In this document: positions 1 through 6,058 of the stretch, piece by piece | Numbering within the stretch: position 1 is the first letter of the stretch | Layout: each line of letters starts with the position of its first letter | Assembly (NCBI GenBank): GCA_040755275.1 | Contig: JBFMBE010000185.1 | Span: 1-6,965 of the forward strand | DNA length: 6,965 bases | From: Desulfatirhabdium sp040755275 | GTDB taxonomy: Bacteria > Desulfobacterota > Desulfobacteria > Desulfobacterales > Desulfatirhabdiaceae | Reading direction: 5' to 3' | Notes under the pieces: generated by a model | The model's database searches: none | Seen by the model: only the letters and a program-made list of their open reading frames with translations | Told to the model about the DNA's origin: nothing | Translations under genes and position numbers: made by a program

Positions 1-81
1 TTTTGGTTAGAAAAACAGTATGTTGAAAACCAGCAAACCCTTCTTTTCGTTTTGGCTATCCGCCCGATCCTACGAGCTCGG

Positions 82-106
82 GCTGCTGAGTTTTTCCGCT
101 GCTGAG
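82..106. repeat. Short direct repeat, two 9-base copies
   Basis: The word GCTGCTGAG occurs at 82-90 and again at 98-106, a 16-base period. It is short enough to arise by chance. It is listed because it lies in the same gene-free spacer as a second repeated word, and together they may mark a dispersed intergenic element. Confidence 0.35.
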
Positions 107-125
107 CAAAATTCACCCGCCTTCC

Positions 126-166
126 TGCGGGTCCATCCAAAGGGCCTGACTTTTTGCGGGGCCATC
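126..166. repeat. Imperfect direct repeat, two 12-base copies
   Basis: TGCGGGTCCATC at 126-137 and TGCGGGGCCATC at 155-166 differ at one base and are 29 bases apart. The second copy is followed by AAGGATTGAAAC, which looks like the end of some CRISPR repeats, but there is no spacer-repeat periodicity, so this is not an array. The pair could be part of an intergenic element repeated elsewhere in the genome, which cannot be tested from one window. Confidence 0.4.
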
Positions 167-207
167 AAGGATTGAAACGCACAGAAACCTTTGCTGCAAC
201 ACAGAGA

Positions 208-238
208 GATGCTGAACGACACAGCATTCGGCCTTTTT
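208..238 (+). terminator. Weak hairpin with T run, possible upstream terminator
   Basis: ATGCTG (209-214) can pair with CAGCAT (222-227) around a 7-base loop, with a possible G-T pair outside. Five T's follow at 234-238, after six intervening bases. The stem is short and the T run is not directly adjacent, so this is at best a weak terminator for transcription entering from the left. It may be a chance hairpin. Confidence 0.2.
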
Positions 239-310
239 GCGAACCCGTCCCCAATGCCCGTGGCAGTTTTGCTCCACGCATCTTGACTTGACGCGTAGAA
301 GAACGTCTGA

Positions 311-316
311 AGGAGG
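311..316 (+). promoter_or_regulatory. Strong Shine-Dalgarno site of the molybdoenzyme gene
   Basis: AGGAGG lies five bases before the ATG at 322. It is the strongest ribosome binding site in the window. It fixes the start of the first gene of set 1, because the cysteine motif of the protein begins only nine residues later and no leader is missing. Confidence 0.8.
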
Positions 317-321
317 ATTTC

Positions 322-2394
322 ATGCCCATCGATACCGTAGCCAGTGTCTGCGGGATGTGTCCCGTGCAATGCCCGATCGAGGTGGAGGTGGAAAACGGCG
401 TCTGCCGTTTTATCCACGGTAACCGACGGATTCCGGGCATTCGGGGGGCGCTGTGCACCAAAGGGGCTGCAGGCATTTCTTTCTGGAACGACAGCGATCG
501 ACCGGCCTTTCCGATGCTTCGAAGCGGGGTGCGAGGGCAGGGCGGTTGGAAACGGATCGACTGGGATGAAGCCTTCGATATCGCTGCAGACAGGCTTCGA
601 TCCTATACCTCCACTTCCGGTTCTTCAGAGATGATGTGGCTCGACAGCGGGGGATGCTTCAGTGGATTTCGCAGGGCCTTCGCCCAGACCCTCACCCCCC
701 ATGTCCATACGGAAGACGCCATCGTTGGAGCCCCAGTGAACGAAGCGGCCCGATCTCTCTTCGGCTTCGATGCCTCCCGATTGGTACCCGATTTCAGGAA
801 CGCTCGGCATGTCGTTCTTCAGGGAAGGAATCTTCTTGAAACGGTCCACATTCAGCAGGCCAACGATCTGCTGGACAATCTCGAAACGGGGGGGGCGCTG
901 ACGGTTGTCGATATCCGGTCGAATCCAACGACTTCCAAGGCCAGTCGACGACTTGCCGTTCGTCCTGGAACCGATTACGCCCTCAATCTGGCAGTCATCC
1001 ACCTGCTGCTGAAGGACCACCGGTCGATGCTCGCCCTCGATGCGATCGGCGACATCGATCAACTCGAAAACGCCGTTCAGGATTGTACGGCATCGTGGGC
1101 GCAGGAATTGACCGGTATTCCGGCAGCAGACATCGTTTCCCTGGTCCGGGATCTGGCGAAAGCCGCGCCCAAGATTGTCTGGATGACCGGAAGAGGGGTC
1201 TGGGGATATGCCGATTCCTTCTATATCTGCCGATCGGCCTGGATCATCAACGCCTTGCTGGGTGCCATCGGTACGGTGGGGGGGATGCTGATCGCTTTTC
1301 CGGAGGAGGCATATGGCGAAAGATCGCTGAACGGTTTTACGGCCGATAGCACCTCAGCCGAACCCGTCCCAAGTTCCGACAAGCCGAAACCATGGGAATT
1401 GCTCACCTCTCTGGCCGATCCGAGCGGGGCTTCGATCCGTACCCTCGTCTGTTATCGAAGCGATCCGCTTGCCATCTTTCCCGATCCATCCCATACTCGG
1501 GAATTGCTGCATCGGCTCGAAACCATCGTCTGCATCACCGATTTCTGGACGGAGACGGCATGGATGGCCGATCTTGTGTTGCCCCTATCCACCTATCTGG
1601 AACGGGAGAGTATCATCGGAAGGCTCGATCTACCCCATCCCCTGTGGGTCGTTCGCAAGCGATGCATGGCACCTTCCAACGACACGAAAGCCGACTGGGA
1701 AATCGTGGCTGGTCTGGCGAGACGGCTCGGTCGTTCCGATTTTGCGGTTGACGGAATCGATGCCATCTGGAGCCGCCAACTCGAGGGAACCGGCATTCGG
1801 ATGCGTGACTTCGATCGAACGGGTTTCATCGACATTGCCGGGCCTTCTTCCGGTTCCATCCCGCAAACCTCGCGGTTGCGAACCGTTGACTGCAGGGTGT
1901 CCGTCTTCGATCCTGCGCTCAAAAGCCGGGGAATTGCGCCGCTTGCAGCCTTCGCGACAAAACCCGAGCCGGAAGCCGGGCGGTTTCGCCTGATTGTCGG
2001 AGGCTGCGGGATTCACCACGAAGGGAACACGATCAACGTCCCCCTGCTGAACCGTCAAATGCCGGAAAATGTCCTCTGGATGAACCGATCTGCAGCCGAA
2101 AGCCTCGGTATTTCCAATGGAGACAGGGTGCGGATTGGAACGGAGACCACAGAGGCGGTCATCGCCGTCCGCCTCAGCGAGTTCATGGCGCCTGGGGCCG
2201 TTTTTCTCGTCAGAGGCTTCGGGAGAGGCATTCCGGCTGAATCCAGGGCTTTTGGTAAGGGGGTGTCGGCCGTCGGTCTGATGACGGACGGCTGGAAAAC
2301 GAAGGCATCGATCTCTGGTGCTCCGTGCTGGGCCGAATCCTTTGTCACCGTTTCGTTGTCCGGAAAAGCCGAATCGGAAGGATCCCGCTCATGA
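322..2394 (+). CDS. Molybdopterin oxidoreductase large subunit, PsrA/PhsA-like, substrate unknown
   Basis: Catalytic subunit of the CISM/DMSO-reductase superfamily, 690 residues, which should bind one [4Fe-4S] cluster and a bis-MGD Mo or W cofactor. The N-terminus has the cluster motif C10-x2-C13-x3-C17-x27-C45. Cofactor-domain signatures follow in family order: GRNLLET (about 168-174), VVDIRSNP (195-202), RPGTD (214-218), a GRGVWG segment near 290, and TETAWMADLVLP (about 410-421). The C-terminal molydopterin-binding domain spans about 554-680 with an NTINVPLLN segment and a FGRG loop. The general plan best fits the polysulfide/thiosulfate reductase branch. Two points are odd. There is no Tat signal, as the cluster motif begins at residue 10. 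In a gapless alignment to the usual ligand motif, Val135 sits where Cys, Ser or Sec coordinates the metal. The start is set by AGGAGG at 311-316. The gene overlaps the ferredoxin gene by ATGA. Family is secure; substrate and direction are unknown. Confidence 0.92.
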   Translation: MPIDTVASVCGMCPVQCPIEVEVENGVCRFIHGNRRIPGIRGALCTKGAAGISFWNDSDRPAFPMLRSGVRGQGGWKRIDWDEAFDIAADRLRSYTSTSGSSEMMWLDSGGCFSGFRRAFAQTLTPHVHTEDAIVGAPVNEAARSLFGFDASRLVPDFRNARHVVLQGRNLLETVHIQQANDLLDNLETGGALTVVDIRSNPTTSKASRRLAVRPGTDYALNLAVIHLLLKDHRSMLALDAIGDIDQLENAVQDCTASWAQELTGIPAADIVSLVRDLAKAAPKIVWMTGRGVWGYADSFYICRSAWIINALLGAIGTVGGMLIAFPEEAYGERSLNGFTADSTSAEPVPSSDKPKPWELLTSLADPSGASIRTLVCYRSDPLAIFPDPSHTRELLHRLETIVCITDFWTETAWMADLVLPLSTYLERESIIGRLDLPHPLWVVRKRCMAPSNDTKADWEIVAGLARRLGRSDFAVDGIDAIWSRQLEGTGIRMRDFDRTGFIDIAGPSSGSIPQTSRLRTVDCRVSVFDPALKSRGIAPLAAFATKPEPEAGRFRLIVGGCGIHHEGNTINVPLLNRQMPENVLWMNRSAAESLGISNGDRVRIGTETTEAVIAVRLSEFMAPGAVFLVRGFGRGIPAESRAFGKGVSAVGLMTDGWKTKASISGAPCWAESFVTVSLSGKAESEGSRS

Positions 2395-2939
2395 GCCGAT
2401 ACTGTATCCGACACGAACCTCAGCGATGCATCGCCTGTCGTGCCTGTGAGCTGCATTGTCAGAGCAGTCACGGTCTTAGCCCTGATGTCAAGCCCGGGGT
2501 GCTGCTGGTGGAAGACACGGCCGGGCCAAGCGGGGAAGAGCGATGTCATGTCGCTTTTCGTCCATGTTTTCATTGCGAAAATCCCTGGTGCGTGGCTGTA
2601 TGCCCCACACGTGCCATTGTCACGGATCCGCAGGACGGGCTGGTTAGGATCGATGCCGCCAAATGCGTCGGATGCCGGGCCTGCGTGGAGGCCTGTCCGT
2701 GGGGGGTCCCCCAGTATGATGCCACAACGGGTAAGGCCGTCAAATGCGATGGTTGTGCCGATCGGGTGCGAGCCGGAAGCCTTCCGGCCTGTGTTGCCGC
2801 ATGTACGACCCACGCGCTTTCGTTTTCCGTTCCCAATGCCGTCGTTCGAAGGGTCCGACAGGACTATGCCCGGTCCAAATTGGTGAAACGGATCATGACA
2901 ACAGCATTGAACATTCAGGAAGAAAGGAATTCCCCATGA
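2391..2939 (+). CDS. Four-cluster [4Fe-4S] electron-transfer subunit, PsrB/DmsB-like
   Basis: Small iron-sulfur subunit of 182 residues, expected to pass electrons between the molybdoenzyme and an outside partner. Sixteen cysteines form four cluster motifs in the standard family order: C13-x2-C16-x2-C19-x3-C23, C59-x2-C62-x4-C67-x3-C71, C92-x2-C95-x2-C98-x3-C102, and C119-x2-C122-x11-C134-x3-C138. All ligands are present, so four [4Fe-4S] clusters are likely. C5 and C52 are extra. There is no signal peptide and no membrane helix. The last 40 residues are basic and lack motifs. The ATG at 2391 is chosen because GGAAGGA at 2376-2382 precedes it by eight bases, it overlaps the stop of the previous gene as ATGA, and the first cluster motif follows at once; an upstream in-frame extension to 2325 would lie inside the previous gene. 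No NrfD/PsrC-type quinol-oxidising anchor follows, which is unusual for a PsrB-like protein. Confidence 0.92.
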   Translation: MSRYCIRHEPQRCIACRACELHCQSSHGLSPDVKPGVLLVEDTAGPSGEERCHVAFRPCFHCENPWCVAVCPTRAIVTDPQDGLVRIDAAKCVGCRACVEACPWGVPQYDATTGKAVKCDGCADRVRAGSLPACVAACTTHALSFSVPNAVVRRVRQDYARSKLVKRIMTTALNIQEERNSP

Positions 2940-3958
2940 GTCAATTAGATTTCTTCCAACGGTATTCGCAGGCGCTCAAAGACATTCATGCCTCCTTCGA
3001 CATGGATACAACCCAGAACGCTGTTGTCCGTCACGCTACTTCCCTGTTCGAAGGACGGGGTGCAAGCCTTCTGATGACGAGCGCCAATTTGGAGCGACTG
3101 CTGATTTCGGCCAGTTTCGGTCTGAGCGAATCCTATCGCAACAAGGGAGATATCGATCCTCGGAAAAGTCTCGGTGAAACCCTCGACAAAACGCCGGTCA
3201 TCGTACGGAATGTGGCTACAGACCCCCGCATCCAGTTTCCCGAAGCTGCCGCGCGGGAAGGTATCGGGGCCATTGTCGGCATTCCGCTGACTGCAGGAAG
3301 TGCGCTGGTTGGATCGTTACGGATCTATTTCCCGAAATCCCGCGACTTCGATCTCGACACGCTGACTGCCATGCAGGCGTTTGGCACGCAGGCAGGACTC
3401 GCCCTGAAGAAGACCTTCTACTTCGATTCCATGAAGGTTGCACTCACAGAGATTCAGTCCATGCCGTTGAGCTCATCGAAAGAGGCGCTGAACACCTTGC
3501 TGAAAATCGTGGCTACCTATGGTATGGCTAAGGGAAGCGGGATCCTGATGGTGGATCGGAAAACGAACACCTTGACCAATGTCGTTCGATATGGCTTGAG
3601 CGATCAGTATATCCAGAAAGGACCGATTCTGGCAGGTCTCAGTCTGGGCGAAGTCGTCACCGGAAGACCCGTAGTCGTTTCCAAGGTGGCCACCGATCCG
3701 CGCATTCAATACAAAGATGCGGCAAAGGCCGAAAACATCCAGGCCATTTTGGGCCTTCCCGTCAAGATCGGAGATGGCATCGGCGCGGTATTGCGACTCT
3801 ACTATTCCTTCGAATTCGAACCGGATGCCGACTATATCCTGTGGATGGAGCATCTGGCTCTCCATATGGGGATCGCCATCGAAAAAAATCAGATGATGAT
3901 CATGCTGAAGGAGAGAAGCGATTGGTACGAAGATGTGTTGCGGGACTTGGAACGATAG
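2936..3958 (+). CDS. Tandem GAF-domain protein without output domain
   Basis: A 340-residue soluble protein made of two GAF domains, at about 11-158 and 170-318, with a short charged helical tail. GAF domains bind small ligands, haem, iron or nucleotides, or mediate dimer contacts; which applies here cannot be read from the sequence. The domains are an internal duplication: GLSESYRNKG (62-71) matches GLSDQYIQKG (220-229), SLGE occurs at 78 and 236, and VATDPRIQ is identical at 93-100 and 251-258, always 158 residues apart. Over residues 78-132 against 236-290 I count 27 of 55 identities without a gap. No histidine kinase, GGDEF, HTH or sigma-54 activator domain is attached. The ATG at 2936 overlaps the ferredoxin stop and follows AAAGGAAT (2923-2930); an in-frame extension upstream would lie inside the ferredoxin gene. 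The co-operonic position suggests a sensor or regulator of the molybdoenzyme, or an accessory subunit. That role is inference. Confidence 0.88.
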   Translation: MSQLDFFQRYSQALKDIHASFDMDTTQNAVVRHATSLFEGRGASLLMTSANLERLLISASFGLSESYRNKGDIDPRKSLGETLDKTPVIVRNVATDPRIQFPEAAAREGIGAIVGIPLTAGSALVGSLRIYFPKSRDFDLDTLTAMQAFGTQAGLALKKTFYFDSMKVALTEIQSMPLSSSKEALNTLLKIVATYGMAKGSGILMVDRKTNTLTNVVRYGLSDQYIQKGPILAGLSLGEVVTGRPVVVSKVATDPRIQYKDAAKAENIQAILGLPVKIGDGIGAVLRLYYSFEFEPDADYILWMEHLALHMGIAIEKNQMMIMLKERSDWYEDVLRDLER

Positions 3959-4036
3959 GATGCGATGAACAAGCCGTTCCGCGACTGAAGGGATGTCGGA
4001 ACCCCGCTCTTGAAGGCTGGTTTCCTCAGAATTGAC

Positions 4037-4069
4037 GGCGGCGAGCCGCAGCTCGCCGCCTTTCTTTTT
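4037..4069 (+). terminator. Strong intrinsic terminator after the GAF gene
   Basis: GGCGGCGAGC (4037-4046) and GCTCGCCGCC (4051-4060) form a perfect 10-bp GC-rich stem with the loop CGCA, followed directly by TTTCTTTTT (4061-4069). It lies 78 bases after the GAF stop and before the membrane protein gene, so it divides the window into two transcription units. There is no matching A tract on the left flank, so it should act on + strand transcripts only. The rest of the 184-base gap at 3959-4142 holds no gene I can support. Confidence 0.93.
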
Positions 4070-4094
4070 CGTATGTCCGATACCTTCCGAGTCA

Positions 4095-4123
4095 TTGACA
4101 AAAGCCGGGTCTTCCGGTAGCGT
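4095..4123 (+). promoter_or_regulatory. Candidate sigma-70 promoter of the second gene set
   Basis: TTGACA at 4095-4100 is a perfect -35 box. A 17-base spacer leads to TAGCGT at 4118-4123, which matches the -10 consensus at only three of six positions. The site lies just after the terminator and 19 bases before the preferred start of the membrane protein gene, where a new promoter is expected. The weak -10 keeps confidence low. Confidence 0.3.
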
Positions 4124-4142
4124 TTCCTCCAACACCAACGCA

Positions 4143-4961
4143 ATGCCAGTTGAAGCCGTCATGCCCAATCGATCCAAATCCAAACTCATCGACCTCATCG
4201 AGGCCAGTCCGCATCAGAAAACGATCCTGATGACAGCCGTTGCTCTGCTGCTCGTTCTGGAGCTTGTCATCTGCATTGCAGCGGTGAATCAGACGGGCGG
4301 CAAGTCCGTTATCGTCATCGCCGATCGGGAAGGCAAGGTTCTCTATGAAGCCGAAGGGCAGGTTCTTTCCGGATACGACAAACAGGCTTTCGAAAAAACC
4401 TTCGGTCCTGTTGAAAACTACCAGGTCAGTGTTCGGATGGATCGTCGGCCGTTTCCCTTTCGGGCATGGCTGGCTGCGGCCATCGGTATTCCCATCGGGT
4501 TGATCCTGCTCATTTCCTACCTCGTTCGAGTGTATATGGCACTGATGTACGGGGAAGATCACGAGGAACCGACGGAAAACCCGGCAGATGCCGGTCATGG
4601 AGGGCTGGTCCGCGTCCTAGGGTATTTTCGCTCCATGCAACGATTTTCCGTGTTTTCCCTGGGATTTCTCGTCGTGCTTGCGGTTCTCGTCCTTTGGATG
4701 GTTCCCGATGCCATCGGTCAACTGGCCGTGATCGGCATCCAGGCGGTGCGGGAATTCAAGTGGTTTTTTCTGGGAGCCGCCGTTTTTCTGGCTCTTGTCG
4801 TCCTCTGGATCATCTACTTGCGATACCGACTTTCCAAAACCTACATGGAGAACCAGCTTCAACTCGAAAAATTTCGGATGCAGCAGCAGCTTCCCGGTCC
4901 GTCGGCATCTGTCAATATTCCACTGCTGGATCCAATCGATCCGAAATCCTCTTCCGGATGA
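4143..4961 (+). CDS. Four-helix inner-membrane protein of unknown function
   Basis: I do not recognise this 272-residue protein. Hydrophobic segments lie at about 27-48, 108-130, 168-188 and 207-226. The basic stretch NRSKSK before helix 1 and RYRLSK after helix 4 suggest that both ends are cytoplasmic. That topology puts a 58-residue loop (49-107), rich in beta-like residues, in the periplasm and an acidic loop (136-150) in the cytoplasm. The tail has a charged, Gln-rich helix at about 230-250, possibly a short coiled coil, then a Pro/Ser-rich end. The start is uncertain: ATG 4143 and ATG 4161 are in frame and neither has a good Shine-Dalgarno site. An in-frame TTG at 4032 is rejected because it would make the terminator hairpin coding. 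The gene overlaps mutY by ATGA, so the two are probably co-translated, but nothing in the sequence ties it to DNA repair. Confidence 0.8.
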   Translation: MPVEAVMPNRSKSKLIDLIEASPHQKTILMTAVALLLVLELVICIAAVNQTGGKSVIVIADREGKVLYEAEGQVLSGYDKQAFEKTFGPVENYQVSVRMDRRPFPFRAWLAAAIGIPIGLILLISYLVRVYMALMYGEDHEEPTENPADAGHGGLVRVLGYFRSMQRFSVFSLGFLVVLAVLVLWMVPDAIGQLAVIGIQAVREFKWFFLGAAVFLALVVLWIIYLRYRLSKTYMENQLQLEKFRMQQQLPGPSASVNIPLLDPIDPKSSSG

Positions 4962-6058
4962 TCGCTTCTGAGAGTCAGTTCGATCCGGCGGGCTTTCATC
5001 AAGCCCTCCTCGACTGGTACCGGTTTCATGCCCGATCTCTTCCCTGGCGTCGTACGTCGGATCCTTATGCCATCTGGATTTCGGAAGTCATGCTGCAGCA
5101 AACCCGGGTAGATACCGTCCTGCCCTACTACCAGCGTTTTCTCGAGATCTTTCCGAATGTCCACTCTTTGGCGGTTGCTCCCGAATCCTGGGTATTGAAG
5201 GCATGGGAAGGTTTGGGATATTACGGGCGGGCGAGAAATCTCCATCGAACAGCGAAAATCCTGTGCGAGAAATACGGTGGAAGCCTTCCGAACAGCGAGT
5301 CATTGCTGCGAAGCCTTCCCGGCATCGGCGATTACATCGTTGCCGCTGTGCTGAGTTTCGCCTTCAAAAAACCGTTCGCCGTACTCGATGGAAACGTCAA
5401 GAGGGTTCTGGCGAGGCTGTTTGCGATCGAGCGGGCCGTAAACGACGCAAAAGCAAACCCCCTTTTTCAGCAGACGGCACAAAGCCTTCTCCCTCCCGTA
5501 AACGGCGATCTGCACAACCAGGCCATGATGGAGCTGGGGGCCCTCGTATGCACGCCCCATCATCCGCGATGTCTGGAATGCCCGGCCGATCGCTTCTGCG
5601 CAAGCCTGCGGGCGGGCCGGGTCGATCGCTATCCCATCCGGGAACCACGTCGAACGGTTCCCACCCGCAGAATGGTGATCGCCGTCTTCGTACGAGACGA
5701 TGGCAGGATTCTCCTCATGAAACGACCATCCGAAGGGCTTCTTGGTGGGTTGTGGGAATTTCCGAATGTCGAAATCGATGAAGCCATGAGTTTTGAGGAC
5801 GGCGTGCGGCTGCTCTGTGAGGGCTGGGCGGCGAATGCTTCGGCCTCTTCCTGCTGCCGACCGATCGGCGTCGTCCGCCATGCTTACACCCATTTCAAGG
5901 TGGTTGCGGAAGTCTTTCAGATGGATCTGACTGGGGATCCGACTGGTAGAAAGAAGTCGGAAATCTGGGATTGGGTGGACCGAAACCGAATGGATCCATA
6001 TCCGTTGTCCAAACTCACCCACAAAGTCCTTCGACGGATGGGGAAGGAAGATCGATGA
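4958..6058 (+). CDS. mutY: Adenine DNA glycosylase MutY
   Basis: MutY removes adenine mispaired with 8-oxoguanine in DNA, starting base excision repair that prevents G:C to T:A changes. The protein has 366 residues, a normal length. The N-terminal HhH-GPD domain holds the catalytic Glu43 in SEVMLQQT, the helix-hairpin-helix LPGIGDY at 120-126 with Tyr126, and catalytic Asp144 in LDGNVKRVLAR. The [4Fe-4S] loop is complete: C198-x6-C205-x2-C208-x5-C214. The C-terminal NUDIX-like domain from about 238 contains GGLWEFPN (263-270) and the 8-oxoG-reading HAYTH segment (308-312). All expected functional elements are present. The start at 4958 overlaps the preceding stop as ATGA. No clear Shine-Dalgarno site precedes it, so translation probably depends on coupling to the membrane protein gene. 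A longer frame upstream exists but lies wholly within that gene and lacks MutY-like sequence. Confidence 0.97.
   Translation: MIASESQFDPAGFHQALLDWYRFHARSLPWRRTSDPYAIWISEVMLQQTRVDTVLPYYQRFLEIFPNVHSLAVAPESWVLKAWEGLGYYGRARNLHRTAKILCEKYGGSLPNSESLLRSLPGIGDYIVAAVLSFAFKKPFAVLDGNVKRVLARLFAIERAVNDAKANPLFQQTAQSLLPPVNGDLHNQAMMELGALVCTPHHPRCLECPADRFCASLRAGRVDRYPIREPRRTVPTRRMVIAVFVRDDGRILLMKRPSEGLLGGLWEFPNVEIDEAMSFEDGVRLLCEGWAANASASSCCRPIGVVRHAYTHFKVVAEVFQMDLTGDPTGRKKSEIWDWVDRNRMDPYPLSKLTHKVLRRMGKEDR

Larger units (their letters stand above)
1..310. other. Left margin without a convincing gene
   Basis: I see no convincing complete gene in this stretch. The + strand frame starting at base 1 is open to a TGA at 103-105 and would encode 34 residues, so it could be the tail of a gene entering from the left, but I do not recognise it. 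Minus-strand frames that cross this stretch run into the molybdoenzyme gene and look like shadows. The stretch holds two pairs of short direct repeats and a weak hairpin, listed separately. I found no well-spaced -35/-10 pair, although the promoter of the downstream operon should lie here or further left. The composition, with short runs of T and repeated words, is more like an intergenic repeat-bearing spacer than coding DNA. Confidence 0.5.

Noticed and set aside
161..178. CRISPR-like repeat end (…GGATTGAAAC)
   Set aside because: There is only one copy and no regular spacer-repeat unit or cas gene in the window.
261..273. Possible sigma-54 promoter TGGCAG…TTTTGCT
   Set aside because: The GG and GC elements are about three bases too close compared with the -24/-12 spacing, so it would not fit the sigma-54 pattern.
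283..311. TTGACT as a -35 box before the molybdoenzyme gene
   Set aside because: With a 17-base spacer the -10 would be TCTGAA, a poor match that overlaps the Shine-Dalgarno site and leaves no room for a leader.
70..417. Minus-strand open frame of 115 codons over the left margin
   Set aside because: It runs 96 bases into the molybdoenzyme start, shows no known motif, and has no convincing ribosome binding site. It is most likely a shadow frame.
2055..2813. Minus-strand open frame of 252 codons
   Set aside because: It covers the end of the molybdoenzyme gene and most of the four-cluster ferredoxin gene, both of which are unmistakable on the + strand. It has no recognisable motif.
4073..4120. 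Fifteen-codon + strand frame between the terminator and the membrane protein gene
   Set aside because: It starts within a few bases of the terminator T tract, has no ribosome binding site and overlaps the candidate promoter. There is no regulatory codon run typical of a leader peptide.
3473..4198. Minus-strand open frame of 241 codons across the GAF gene and terminator
   Set aside because: It crosses the strong intrinsic terminator and is antisense to the second GAF domain. No domain is recognisable.
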